Origin: Xylogone sp. PMI_703
Taxonomy: Eukaryota > Ascomycota > Leotiomycetes
Length of the DNA stretch: 64,000 nucleotides
Direction of reading: 5' to 3'
NCBI GenBank assembly: GCA_021399445.1
Contig: JAJTUQ010000002.1
Span: 682,001-746,000 of the forward strand
The stretch's first letter is position 1. Each line of letters begins with the position of its first letter. Under the pieces are notes generated by a model. It saw only the letters and a program-made list of their open reading frames with translations, did no database searches and was not told the DNA's origin. A program made the position numbers and the translations under genes. Positions 35,148 through 46,051 of the stretch are shown here, one piece after another.

Positions 35148-36335
35148 CTAGGCCAGAGATCTGAGTCCCAGTCCAGACTCTGGAATTGAAGGTGATCCCA
35201 AGCTGTCAGAGGCAAAGCAAGAGTGCACTGGGGATCTCCAGCTGCCAGATCCAATATCCACCATTCTGGCCAACGTTATCTCCTCTCCTACGCCAAGGGC
35301 TACAACCTCCGTGGCTAATGCTCTATCTTCGAACCTCTCGCTTCGTGGACTGACAATCTCCTGCACCTGATCTACACCCCATTTCGTAACTTTTAGTTTC
35401 TTGCTTGCTACGCCTTTAATCTCTTTATCTCCATCGTGAGCGCCCACCCAACACTTGGCCCCCAGCATTTTTGCAATCTCCTGCCCGCCGGGTAGACCAG
35501 TACATATGTTCCCACCAAGGTACCAAGGGTTACTAACACGGTCAAAACAATGTAAAAGCAGGGTCAAAGGTAGAGCCGATCGTGAGACGAGATGCGAGGT
35601 GGCATAAGGGGCAATAGTAGTATAAGTACACCCATGCGGGGAGTATATGATGGATAAGGGTCGCTCATGAGCATTTGGCGTGAAGGTGCTATTGAATGAG
35701 GAAGGAGAGTGAGGTGGCGTCGGAAGCTGGTTCCTATCATCTGTTGCAGGGAAATAAGAAGACGTGGATGGAGGTTGGTAGGTTATCCCAATAGCACTAT
35801 GCAGCCCCGTGATATCGTTCTTTTGAGGAAGGAAGGCGAGGGTTAATTCACCTGGAAGACCGTTTGGGATAATGGCTGGTATAGGGATACGCTGCAGGTT
35901 CGAGGTAGCAGCCTCATACTCGACGGGAGAAGACGGCGACTGCCAGGGACGGAGGGGAATCAGTTTAGATCTGTCAAAGTATTTCCACCGGCGGATAACA
36001 TCTATTGCAGCTGGTGGGCCAGCAATTATAGTCTTTCCTCCCGTGGGCTGGAGCTGCTTCAGCGTTGACTTGTGGCAGTGGTCTTCCTTGTGTTGGCTCA
36101 CAACGACCACATCTGGTTCGGGGAGGTCTCCCAGGGAGGATATGCAGGATGGAGTCTTGTGAGTTGACATGGAGAACTTGGAATGCCATATTTTGGAGGG
36201 GCCGGAGAGCCACGGGTCCAAGACAACCGTGAATGGTTTGATCGATTCGTCGGGTGAGAGTGGGTAGGTGATGATGGGCGCAAAGGAGAGCAGAAATGAG
36301 GCATCGCTGTTGAGATGCTTAACCGTCAAGGACAT
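35148..36335 (-). CDS. Metallo-beta-lactamase-fold protein, 395 aa, function unknown
   Basis: Single exon starting at ATG 36335 (MSLTVKHLNSDASFLLSF). The first 130 residues resemble the MBL-fold hydrolases of the UlaG/'beta-lactamase superfamily domain' type: VVLDPWLSGPS, then DVVVVSQHKEDHCHKSTLKQL, where the usual SHxHxDH metal motif appears as SQHKEDHCH. A second conserved patch, WVGAHDGDKEIKG, near residue 315 may supply another metal ligand. The middle (about 200-235) is Ser/Pro-rich. There is no signal peptide. I infer a cytosolic metal-dependent hydrolase of unknown substrate. The altered His motif leaves the activity open. A short upstream frame overlaps its first codons. Confidence 0.75.
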   Translation of the reverse strand: MSLTVKHLNSDASFLLSFAPIITYPLSPDESIKPFTVVLDPWLSGPSKIWHSKFSMSTHKTPSCISSLGDLPEPDVVVVSQHKEDHCHKSTLKQLQPTGGKTIIAGPPAAIDVIRRWKYFDRSKLIPLRPWQSPSSPVEYEAATSNLQRIPIPAIIPNGLPGELTLAFLPQKNDITGLHSAIGITYQPPSTSSYFPATDDRNQLPTPPHSPSSFNSTFTPNAHERPLSIIYSPHGCTYTTIAPYATSHLVSRSALPLTLLLHCFDRVSNPWYLGGNICTGLPGGQEIAKMLGAKCWVGAHDGDKEIKGVASKKLKVTKWGVDQVQEIVSPRSERFEDRALATEVVALGVGEEITLARMVDIGSGSWRSPVHSCFASDSLGSPSIPESGLGLRSLA

Positions 36336-36630
36336 CTTCAATGCTGTAGATGATGCGGTCGAGAAGCGAGTTGAAGCTCATGGCCTTGGGGATGTCTATA
36401 TATTCCGCAAGAGAAGCGTACCAGGCTGGCGAAGATGAGGGAAAGGAGGAAGTGGAAGGAGAGTTGATGATGTTGTCGGTCTCGGGTAGGAAATTGGGAC
36501 CCCGAAAGGAACGTGGGACGGCAGGCAGCGAGTCGTTATATGAGGATGACGGCAGGATACCACGCGCGGAATCAAGACTTGTTGGAGCAGAGCCCGTCGC
36601 CGTGCCAGTGGTGGGAGTTGAGTCAACCAT
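36319..36630 (-). CDS. Possible upstream ORF or small gene overlapping the MBL-fold start, 103 codons
   Basis: On the minus strand an ATG at 36630 opens 103 codons (MVDSTPTTGTATGSAPTSLD to YSIEDVLDG, stop at 36319). It overlaps the first 17 nt of the MBL-fold frame in another frame. The composition (Ser/Pro/Thr, ending in a hydrophobic and acidic tail) is less random than nearby frames. It could be a regulatory uORF in the MBL leader, a small independent protein or the last exon of an unseen gene. No family is recognised. Confidence 0.3.
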   Translation of the reverse strand: MVDSTPTTGTATGSAPTSLDSARGILPSSSYNDSLPAVPRSFRGPNFLPETDNIINSPSTSSFPSSSPAWYASLAEYIDIPKAMSFNSLLDRIIYSIEDVLDG

Positions 36631-37859
36631 ATGCAGGGCAGCTCGCGGAGTGTATTCAGGGCGGGAGCTGTGTACGACTTGGAAGTTGTCGTGTTGGCGC
36701 AGATCGTCGTCAATAGATCCGTGTTGATGGCGCAAAGGAGCAAGCAATACAAAGAAGAAGGAATTATGAGGGCCAGGACACGGCGGGCCGCGCAGTAGAT
36801 CTTAAGTATGCATGGAGGATGTTGGGCTCGGAGGATTTTTGCACGACCAGGGGACTAGGACAACGAATCCATCAGTTGTTTCCTTTTGCGATTTGCTCTC
36901 TCCCTCTCGATCTGACATCTCATCGCACCTGCAGCCCCAAGTCTCAAACGAGGGCCACTGGTGGATCGACTGGTGGCGCAGGGCGCCAGGGAAAAGGGGT
37001 GAGTCGAGGCGAGTAGTGCTTGTTTCATCTCTGGGGAACTCGGTGTTTGCTCGTCATATAAACTGCTGATAATGATTGTACTGCACTGTGCCTGATCTCA
37101 AGGTAGTTTGTCTTCCTTTTCTCCCTGCCTGTATTTTGCTCTCCATTTTCATCCCCAGTTCTATGTTGGTTTAAGGCAATACGAGTCTAGAATCGACAAA
37201 AAGAAGGCTGCAGAAGAAGAGTGTCGTCTCATCTGCATCGAGATGGTGAATCGGTCGTGGACGATTTTGGTGCGCCCTCCCGCTGCTTGGGTCCATCTAG
37301 GCGGGCAGGTCAAGCCGGACAGGCATGTGCTAGCGGCCGTAGCTTGGACCTCTCAGGCCGCAAGGCACCCAATAGCAGCCCCAGGCGCGCGCCTGCCGCG
37401 GCTCCACTTGCTGTTTTCTTACCCGGTCATTTAGAACCTGAGGCACAAGGAGGCTGGAGAGCACAAAAGCACAAAGAGCAGAAGACTCTGCGGCTGACGT
37501 GAGCTAAACTCCCAAGCAATCCTGTGGCTTGAGGCAGTGTTGATGAGAAAGGGCATGCCGTCCTATGATTGATGGTTGTCCATTATTGCTATTATTGGCA
37601 ATACCTGCAGCATGATTACCATTCTTTGAGTTCACGGCATGGTGTGCTTCTTTGCTTATTATTGTAGCTGAGGCTCGAGCCGGCCAGAACATATGGACAA
37701 GAGCTGCCGGTCGCTGAAATAGGTTGTGCGTGCAGCTTGTTGCTGTCTTGTATGGGCAGAGTCGGGATGTGAGAGGAAATGCAGACGAACGAGTTTCTTC
37801 TGCTAGTCCTGCGGCGCAGAGGTTGTGTATGGTGCAGTACGGATCGGTACGGTAATAAT

Positions 37860-37875
37860 GTACTGTACTGTACTG
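37860..37875. repeat. TACTG pentamer array
   Basis: GTACTGTACTGTACTG is three TACTG units preceded by G, in gene-free DNA. It has the same unit as the array at 17071. Confidence 0.85.
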
Positions 37876-38055
37876 CACTCTTTTCTCCACTATCTGAGGT
37901 CAACCTCTGGATGGGAGCCGTTCCGCCCATACGAGGTACCGGCCAGGCGTATGGATACACAATAGCAGAAGACGGCTATGGATGGATCCATCGCATTGAT
38001 GTCGTAACTTGTCCAGTACCACTGCAGACGGGAACGTGGGGTCTGCTACATCTTC

Positions 38056-38080
38056 ATGCTATGCTATGCTATGCTATGCT
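38056..38080. repeat. ATGCT pentamer microsatellite, five copies
   Basis: Five perfect tandem copies of ATGCT (25 bp) in gene-free DNA. The pentamer period matches the TACTG arrays, but the unit differs. Confidence 0.9.
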
Positions 38081-39393
38081 GTTGTACATTAGAATTCCAG
38101 TCACCTATAACGCTATCACGTGATGAAGCGTAGTCAGCACTCCCAAAGAGGCAATTAAGAAGGCAGCGAGGCCAAAATCAAGGCAGCAGGAGCTCTCAAG
38201 GCGAATTGACTGACCATGACTGCTCGCTCCGACCTTCGCAGCTCGGGTTGAGCCACCCACAATCCACATTGGCACACAGCTTCCCCCAGCTCGGAGCTCC
38301 CAGGCTTGGAGCTGTACTGCATCATGGCAGCTTGGTGTCTGTAAGTAAAAGCAAGTACGGCGCAATCAGGCACACTATTGGAGGTTCGTGAGAGCTACCG
38401 GTGCCCGGGCTTCTCCTTCTCCTGCATCTCCCGTCTTTCTCTCGAATGCCACTACTTCTAGGGCATGGGATCTTTGATACGCCCAATTACACCCACCAGG
38501 ACGAGAATCGTTGATGTCTCCCAGCCTCAGGCTCTGCACATCGCCCACCCATCAGATTCAGAGCTGCCCTATCGACGTCACCTGGCCGGAATAGGTAGCT
38601 CCTGATGCTGTCGAACGCACCCCCTTCTCTTTCTTTTCTTTGTGGCCCTTGGCCAGGCTGACTGCACCGGTGTACTGTGTATTTTCTCGACTGCGTCCTG
38701 CGTCCTGCACCAGGTAGATGACGCCGGCAAAAGGAAAGCTGGTCGGGAAGACGCAACCGGGAAGCTCTCCCTGGGTTGCGAGGGTGCTTACCCAGGCGGC
38801 GCGCCCCCGCAGTAGCAACCCTAAATGGCCCGCCATGGAAGAGAGGGGTACGTTAGGCTGGCGAAGAAAAAACGACTTCAGCAATGTTTCCGCAAGTGTT
38901 CGCCAGCGTCGGGTTGCAAGACGACCTTCTTCGCCGGCAATGCTTCTGTATGATTTTGACGGTGGATGCGTGCATGGGCGATACAGCCGTAGATGGGGGT
39001 AGACTGATGCTTGTTGTACTTGCCCGCCCTTCCTACTGGCTTCCAACGGTCCATGTAGCTTGCTTCGACCTGCGTCACATTCCTGCGCTCCTCGTGGATG
39101 ACGACGGGGCGGGGGCATGGCGCTGGCCATTGTGCTGCTTGCTGTGCCAGCCGGTTCCTGGGGATGCTGCTGCTGCTTACATTCTCCCCCAGCAGTCAGA
39201 TTTCGCCAGTTTGGAGCCGCCGTGATTGGAGGTGACGGCGCTACGGTGCTTCGTCCTCGCCCTTCTTGCTGGGGGAGCTTGCGGTCATTCTGGCCTGACC
39301 AGCTGCTGGCGAGGTTCCTCGGTGGCTCTGTCCCAGGGGTTTGCCGGGCCCTCGACTGGCTGGTGCTGGGCCTTGCGGTGCTGGAAGCTGCTT

Positions 39394-39406
39394 GTACAGT
39401 ACAGTA
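39394..39406. repeat. TACAG/GTAC short array
   Basis: GTACAGTACAGTA is the reverse-strand form of the TACTG repeat, in the second GC-rich block. Confidence 0.8.
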
Positions 39407-40200
39407 ATACCTCCAGGGCTCCAGAGCAACCAGCCAGCTCCAGTACCTTCGTCGTGCTCCGTCCTCTTGCCCTGGGATGCTCTGCTCTGCTCTGCTTTGC
39501 CCCTCAGCGCGCCGACACACATGCGCGCGCACACACCACACACACCCAAACCTGACGACCCTATCCACGCCGGCGTTGCAGTCGCCCTCTCTCGACCAGA
39601 GGGTGACCAGAGCAGGATGCAAAGCGAGAATGCCACCCCAAGGAGACGCCGAAAGCAGCAGATGGCCATACATTAATCCGAATGGGCTGGGGCGGGCCAT
39701 TTAATGCTTCTTCCAGCAGAGAATTTGAAAGCTGTCCTTGCCACTGTAATAGCTCCCAATCCGCCTGCTCACCTCTCTGTCACTCCTCTGCTCCCGTCCG
39801 GAGCACACTGCTTTGCCACCTCGACTGCTTTGCTCGGCCGTGAATCCGACGACAGGCACAGGTACAGGCACAGGCACGAGCTCAGGCACAAGAGAGAAAG
39901 TGCGCAGGAGCAAGGACGGATCCATTGCCCACGATCCTTCGGTCAGGAGAAGCACGTTTGACTGAACCAGCGCGAAAGAGAGCTGTGGTTGTTGCTGGAG
40001 CGCTGACCTGCTTTGCCGGATTATTACCACACTACTCTCTGGGGCACACACTACTCAACACGCACACGCACACGCACACTAGCCAGCTCCCCCAGCTCCC
40101 AGCTTCGAGAGTTGAGCCGAAGAGAAGCAGAGAAGCTGCCACAGCTTCTTTTCGTTGCCCTCTTCAGCCATTAACCGAGAGCCGGACGACACCAAAGAGC

Positions 40201-40221
40201 CAGAAGCCAGAAGCCAGAAGC
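40201..40221. repeat. CAGAAGC heptamer, three copies
   Basis: Three tandem copies of a 7-bp unit, CAGAAGC, in the purine-rich part of the gene-free block upstream of the zinc-finger gene. Confidence 0.8.
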
Positions 40222-40379
40222 CCCCAGCACTCAAGCTAATCATCAAGCAGCAAAGCACCAAGCAAGGACCGAGCAAAGGAAACAGCGCAAGCAGCACCAA
40301 CAGCAAGCAACGGTGTCCGAATCCCCAAGAGAGCACTAACTGGCACACCTGAGCTCAGCCCGCACCAAGAGAAAGAGAA

Positions 40380-40914
40380 GAAGGAGCGAAGGAAAAAAAA
40401 GGACCCTCGAGACACACCCCACCTATCCCTATCGCCCGCTATCGACTCGCCCCCTCCAGCGCCAGCACCAGCACCACGCCCTCTTTGCCCCTCGATAGAC
40501 CCCGTCCGCACAACTCGCTCTCAAACGCCAATCGTGTGAAACACCTTTCCCCCCTCCGCCCCAAGAAGGGAGCTCTTGCTGACCTGCTGCAAAAAATCCC
40601 TTCAATAACCCTGCTCTCTCCGGCTTTCTCACACTCTTGCTCACACTCTGTTTCTCTATCTCGCGACCTTTTCAACCTCTTCAATCCCTCAATCCCTCTT
40701 CATCCTGCTCTCTGACCCTCTCCGCTGACAGCTTGTGGCCTGTTCGGTCCTCGCCCGTCCTGGCTCCTCCCCGCCGTGAAGCTTTCGCACGGTCGATGAT
40801 CATGCGAAAGCTGGGCGTGCGATAACTTGCCGTGGCCCTCTCGTTGCTGCTGATTGAACACCCTTGGATTCGCGACCTCTTCTTTATCTAATCCACCACC
40901 ACTCTCTGCTGCTG

Positions 40915-40964
<50 letters not shown>

Positions 40965-41041
40965 GCTCACTACCACTAACACCAACCACCCTTCTCTCTC
41001 TCACTCCGCCCCAGAAGGAAATCACTCCAAACCTGCTTCGT
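40380..41041 (+). promoter_or_regulatory. Pyrimidine-rich leader/promoter of the zinc-finger gene
   Basis: From about 40.42 kb to the ATG at 41042 the plus strand is strongly C/T-rich, the pattern of fungal core promoters and long 5' leaders. It contains a 9-codon ATG frame at 40796-40825 (MIMRKLGVR, stop TAA) and a CTA trinucleotide array just before the gene. Whether all of it is transcribed is unknown. Confidence 0.5.
40915..40962. repeat. CTA trinucleotide microsatellite, 16 copies
   Basis: Sixteen uninterrupted CTA units end 79 bp before the start codon of the zinc-finger gene. The preceding CTG units suggest slippage from a CTG/CTA mixture. The array probably lies within the 5' leader. 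Confidence 0.92.
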
Positions 41042-42842
41042 ATGGGGAGCTCAAGTCTGGCGATGCCGCCTCGATCCTCCCTCACCTCATCTTTCTCAGT
41101 CTCAGATGCCAACAATGAGGTTGTGTGTCCCTTACGAAACCAAGATGGCTCAAGCTGTCGCAAACGTTGCCTCGGCGTGAGTCCTCCACCTTTTCTTTGC
41201 TGCCTTTGCGCACCAACTACCCTCGCGAGCCGGCTGTCTGTTGTACCCCTCCTCGACACCCCAAAGCTCGCCATTGCTGCGTCGATGCAAATTCAGGTAG
41301 CTAACACCATGTCTCCAAACCGTAGGAAAAACGATATCGCTCAATGCAAGAGCACATTCGCCGCGCGCATCCAGAGCACTACATCTCCAAGCTCCCGGCC
41401 ACCGAGGATAGCTTCCAACTCATGATCAATACCCCGCCATCTGAGCGACCTCCGCCGCCGCCGCCTCCTCCTCCACCGCAATCGACATCGACATCCGCTG
41501 CGAATGCAAACCTAGCTCCACATGGTGAATTGGCACCCTCGCTCCCCTCCAATCCTGCGATTGCAGAATGGCTAACGATGCTCTCCAAAGGCTTCGCACA
41601 CGAACGACACAATTTCTACGGCGCCGGTGGCGAGGACTCGAGCACGCCGAACACGCCTAGGGACCATGACGACCTTCAATCAAGCTCCATGTTGCCAGCC
41701 GCTAGCGCTGCAGCTGCCCTCGCGCAGCTGCATAACCACAAACTCGAGAGAGACTGGGATTCGGAAGTGGTAAGCTCGTGTCCTTTACAATGTTCTGTGC
41801 TCCTCCTGCCACATATCTTTGGGTAGTCACGGACAAAAAAAACAACTTGGCTAATCAAGCATGTTGCTTCGCAATTACAGGATTGGATGTCCGACAATGA
41901 AGCCCGCAAACAGGCAATGCGCTCAACCATTGAACTTCCCCCAATACACTCAAGCAATCTAGAACCCACCAGCGACCCATATTCCGCTTTCAATGCTCAT
42001 AGGCGCAGAGATTTACTTCCTTCAATTCTATCTACTTCTCCTCCCGGTCGATCATCGACTCTTCCTCCGATCCAAAGAACGCCAGGTGCCAGTCGGCCGC
42101 GCAAGCAATCCGTCTCCAAACGCGCAAAAGAGCCACAGCACAAGAGGCAGAAGTCCCGCGGAGAGCAGAACCACCTCTCACGCCTGAGCTATGACCGTAA
42201 GGCCTATTCGGCTGAACCTTCCAGTGGCTTGTCCGCCGCATACGGTAAGAGATGGGAGGACCTTATCGATGCAGCAACCTCGGCCACAGAAGATGTCGAT
42301 GAAGACAGAACTCCTGTAAGTCATTGCTTCAACGGTTCTAGCTACTCTTACAAGAACACTCGCGTATATATATTCTCCCTCCTTTGTCTCCGGTGCATAT
42401 AAAACTAACGCACTCCAATCAGGTTCCACCGTCACCCGTATCCGTCAACCGTGCATCTCTACCTCCGTTCACAGCCTCGCATTTTCAGGGTTACCAAGCA
42501 TCCCCACTCCAGCAGGCGCTTACCCCGCCTTCTTACCTTCCAGATCCCCCCGAGCCCTTCCCATCAGTGGAGAGCGCTGAGAGCGGCGATAACTTCCACA
42601 TTGAATCACGTGGACTTTCCGACTCCTCTCCCAGCTTCTCGTCGCAGAGCATACAGATATACTGCGCTGCTTGCCAGGGCGTGTCGCTCTTAAAGGAGTC
42701 GTATGCCTGCACCGAGTGCATCTGTGGCATATGCCAAGCCTGTGTAGACGTACTAATGGCGGAGCAAGGTGCACGTCGGAAGTGTCCGAGATGTGCTACG
42801 ATTGGTGGACGATTCAAGCCTTTCCAGTTGGATATCAGATGA
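41042..42842 (+). CDS. N-terminal C2H2-like zinc finger plus C-terminal RING-like protein, 477 aa
   Basis: Exons are 41042..41176, 41326..41769, 41881..42315 and 42423..42842 (1434 nt, all introns phase 0). The N-terminal finger is assembled across the first intron: VVCPLRNQDGSSCRKRC followed by EKRYRSMQEHIRRAHPEHY, giving Cys/Cys and His/His pairs. A run of ten prolines follows near residue 90. The centre is basic and Ser/Pro-rich (RPRKQSVSKRAKEPQHKRQK, a likely nuclear signal). The C-terminus is a cysteine-rich RING-like module: YCAACQGVSLL, then CTECICGICQACVDVL and RKCPRCATIGGRF. The pattern suits a nuclear regulator or ubiquitin ligase of the kind conserved in filamentous ascomycetes. 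I cannot name an orthologue. Confidence 0.85.
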
Positions 42843-43943
42843 AGAAAGCAAGCGCCTTAGCATATATACAATCTCTCTTTTTTATATACTCGGGATCTCA
42901 CACAAAATATACTGGTTAGTATGGAGTTTTTGGGGGGGGCAGGAATGGATCCAGGATCGGGGGGCCATGCAAAGCAGGAAATCGGTGTTCATAAAGAAAG
43001 AAGAGCTTCTGGGGAAGCCGTCATATCTTCTTTCTGATTTTGTTCTGGCATCTATAGGGACCCGGCTTTATCTTTTTCCATTTGGTTTGCCTTTTGCCTT
43101 TTGCCTTCTCCTTTCGCCGCTGGTTCTTTTTTTATTTTCCTTGAGGGAACATGCTACGGAATCATATGCTGGCGTTACTTATGATTTATGGCCGTGATGT
43201 GTCATTTGCCTTTTGATGAACCTTTCTATTCCATGGTTTTCTCTAGCATAGGGTAGCACTCATTTATACAGATGGGAGGGTATGGTCTTTTGGGTTACTC
43301 GAGATGGGGACCTTTCATCTTTTCCACCACTTCTTACCCCATAGTTTTCATGTTTTCCTCTTTTATTTACGGATCGGATGATTGGATGTTATGTTACATT
43401 ATACTATGGTATGCAGATAAAAAGAATGTTAGCTGGTTTACATAGTATCCGACTTTTTGTACAGAGTATCCCTTTTATCCTGACCCTAGCCTACAGCCGA
43501 ACGACTCATGGTGTATCTCAACTCCTTTTGCAGACCTAGCTCCCCCTTAATCGGACCGGCTACGACATGCTGCCTCGCTATCGATACCGGGCATCACCAT
43601 TCCGGTATTATACTTAGATTACGTTACCCCACTACAATGGAGGGGAAATAAAAAGGGGTTTTCTAAATAGGAGCTGAAGCTCGTGATAGAATGATAGATA
43701 ATTTGAATATGCTTTGGGTATCTTAGATTTTTCCTATGTCAAAACTACGAAGCCATTCTCCCATCCTCTCTCTCCCTTTGTATAACATATGCATGGATAC
43801 AAGTGTGCTTGCGGGCACTTCCATCTACTTGATAGATGGTAAAAAATATGCAGTGATATAATTTCCGTCCCGGTAAAAATTCCCCAACTAATAATTACGC
43901 CCATTCCTTGTAAGATGCTCCTTTCTTTATCATTCTTCCGTCT
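42843..43943. other. Convergent 3' region, 1.1 kb
   Basis: Between two facing stop codons. It is T-rich and AT-rich with no supported gene, and probably holds long 3' UTRs of both neighbours. Confidence 0.5.
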
Positions 43944-45169
43944 TCAACGCTGCCGCAGTATCTCAGTTAAGAAGTCCTCGCTGTGGAGCCTGTTAACTCA
44001 TGCGGACAAAAGACAGAGAGGGAGGGAGAAACCGAGAAGATACTTACAAGGATAATGTAATAAATCCATCCCGATCGTCATCATACTTCTTAAACACATC
44101 CGTCATCCTCTTTAGACTAATACAGCTCTGAACAAACAGATCAAAGCTTATCGCGCCTTCCTCACGCTTATCAAACGTTCGGAACAGCAGCGCCACGAAC
44201 TGAGGGCTCAGTCGGTATCCAAATGCTACAAGCGCATTCGTGTATTCGTTCAGGGAGATATTTCCACTACGATCAGCGTCGAACCGGTCAAAGAGCGAGC
44301 GCCAGGCAGCCAAGAATCCCCAAAGGCCACAGAACTCCTCGAAGCCGATCGTGCCACTACGGTCGGTATCAAACATTCGGATCATCATCCGTACGGTTTG
44401 TGGATCGAACGCGCTCCAGTCGCCATTTACCAGAGCTGCGCCAAGTTCACGTTCGCTGAGTTGGCCGGTTCCTTTGAGTTTATCATGTTAGTCCATACCC
44501 GTTGCATGGCGGTACGTGAGCACAATGCTAGAGGCGACCTACTGTCTTTATCTACGGCTCTGAATAGTGGTAAGAGAACCGGATCGGCACCATTTGGAGG
44601 TGCCGGTGATGGCGGTGGTCTCGACATCGGTTGTTGAGGTGGTCTATTCTGTTGTGGAGGTGGTCGCCCAAAGCTCCCTTGATGTTGGACGGGCGATATA
44701 TAGCCGTGGTTGTTATTGTTGTGGTTTTGGTTTTGGTTGTAGTTGTGCGCGGGAGGTGCGCCGTAGTTATTATTGTAGCTGTTTGGTGGAGGAGACGTGC
44801 CGTATGGACGATTCTGCTGTGGTGAAAGTCGCTGTCCTGGTCCTGGGCCAGGACCTGGTCCTCCGCTGGGTCGATAGTAATCCTGGTCTTGCTTTGGAGG
44901 GACGCCCGGAGGTCGCTGGTTGTATGACTGCTGGTATTGTCCTTGTGAGGGTTGGGGCGATGTAGGTTTGCTCCCTTTCTGCTCTCTACATCAGTGTCTG
45001 TAGAGTTATGAGTGTGAAACTGTTTGGGGTTGATTCATACACGTTCGGGCTCTGCGAATCTATGCGAACCGACTGACATCAGCGAGAGTTCGACCCAAAA
45101 AAAGTCCTTTGGCGGGGTAGGTACTTACGCAGGAAGTGAATCCGGATTGAATGCCTTGTTGTACGCCAT
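43944..45169 (-). CDS. Penta-EF-hand calcium-binding protein (ALG-2/Pef1 family), 319 aa
   Basis: Five exons on the minus strand: 45169..45129, 45059..45043 (17 nt), 44983..44543, 44471..44048 and 43980..43944 (960 nt). PEF proteins are calcium-dependent adaptors linking membranes, ESCRT and signalling factors. The start is MAYNKAFNPDSLP. Residues 20-140 are Pro/Gln/Asn/Gly/Tyr-rich and disordered. Five EF hands follow: DKDRTGQLSERE (made by splicing), DTDRSGTIGFEE, DADRSGNISLNE, a degenerate FDKREEGAISFD, and DDDRDGFITLSFEDF completed by the last exon, ending EILRQR. The junction between exons 2 and 3 is uncertain: AG sites two bases apart, with a matching alternative exon 2 start, give an equally in-frame product two residues shorter. 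Yeast Pef1 is the likely counterpart. Confidence 0.88.
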
Positions 45170-46051
45170 CTTCGACAATAGTGATTAGATTAGAAGGGAA
45201 AGATCTGGACGGAGCAAACAGATATTTGAAGGTGAAAGAGAAGCAGACGTGTTTGTGAGTTCTGTTCAGCTCGACGAGCCGAGTGCATCCACAGCCTCGA
45301 GCTATGGGGCCCGAGCAGCAGGAGGCTTTGCTAGGCTCTTGACTACCTGGGTCAGGGAGCCCAGTCGTGAGACCTTCAAGGGGCAGTGTCACAAGGGAAA
45401 TATATGCACCGATTCCGTCGATGATGGATCATAGCTCAGAAACTGATTTAGGAAGACCGATGCGGTATCCCAAGAGGCTTGGGATGCTCCAAGGCCTGCT
45501 GCTGTAAGATGAAGGACTTGGCTGTGGTACGTATTCAATGATACGTCTCTTCCCAGACAACCCCCGTCAACCCGACTATTGAGCCCCATTCCCACACCGA
45601 TTAGGTAAGGTCCCAGTGGCTTCGGTGGCTCGTTGCGCCTCATCCATCTGAAATCCCGTGCTGGGGCTCTGCCACTGTGCATGAAAGAGCGAGCTGGGAG
45701 CTCAAATGGGCGTGGAATGAAGCCTGCAGAGATCCATCTTAACCTAGCCCTCTTGCTTCGGAGCCTCCTTTAGCCCCTGGGATGGGATCCTGATGGGACG
45801 TAAGCGGTGCGGCTAATTATGTCTTCCATTGGTTCTACACGTCCTCATGACGGCCAGTGGAATAAAGTTACCGCACTACTGTGTGTAAGATGTGTCGTGC
45901 TTAACAGGTATGATTAACCTTCGGCTTTAGGTCCTCCGCTACCACCAACCTGTCTCCTTTGCATCGTCACCACTCTCATTTGGGATTCCAACAGGCTCCT
46001 GCTGTCACCGAAGGATTCGTAGCTTTCTAGAAGCCATAGATTTGGTCCATC
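45170..46051. other. Divergent spacer between PEF and ChaC genes
   Basis: These 882 bp are between two start codons pointing outward. There are no supported open frames; a 97-codon minus-strand frame lacks family features. It presumably holds both promoters. Confidence 0.45.

Larger units (their letters stand above)
36631..40379. other. GC-rich gene-free block of 3.7 kb
   Basis: No recognisable gene. A 380-codon minus-strand frame (38558-39700) does begin with ATG, but both strands are open in several frames here and its composition (W, R, P, C, S) is that of GC-rich noncoding DNA. The block carries several short repeats listed separately: a TACTG array, an ATGCT array, a TACAG array, CA-rich runs near 39530 and 40050-40080, and a CAGAAGC array. 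Confidence 0.5.

Noticed and set aside
38558..39700. 380-codon minus-strand open frame that begins with ATG
   Set aside because: Several frames on both strands are open here because the DNA is GC-rich. The translation is rich in W, R, P and C, has no domain, and carries no plausible splice structure.
40864..41118. Poly-leucine frame running through the CTA repeat
   Set aside because: The frame has no ATG at its head. The Leu run is simply the translation of the CTA microsatellite.
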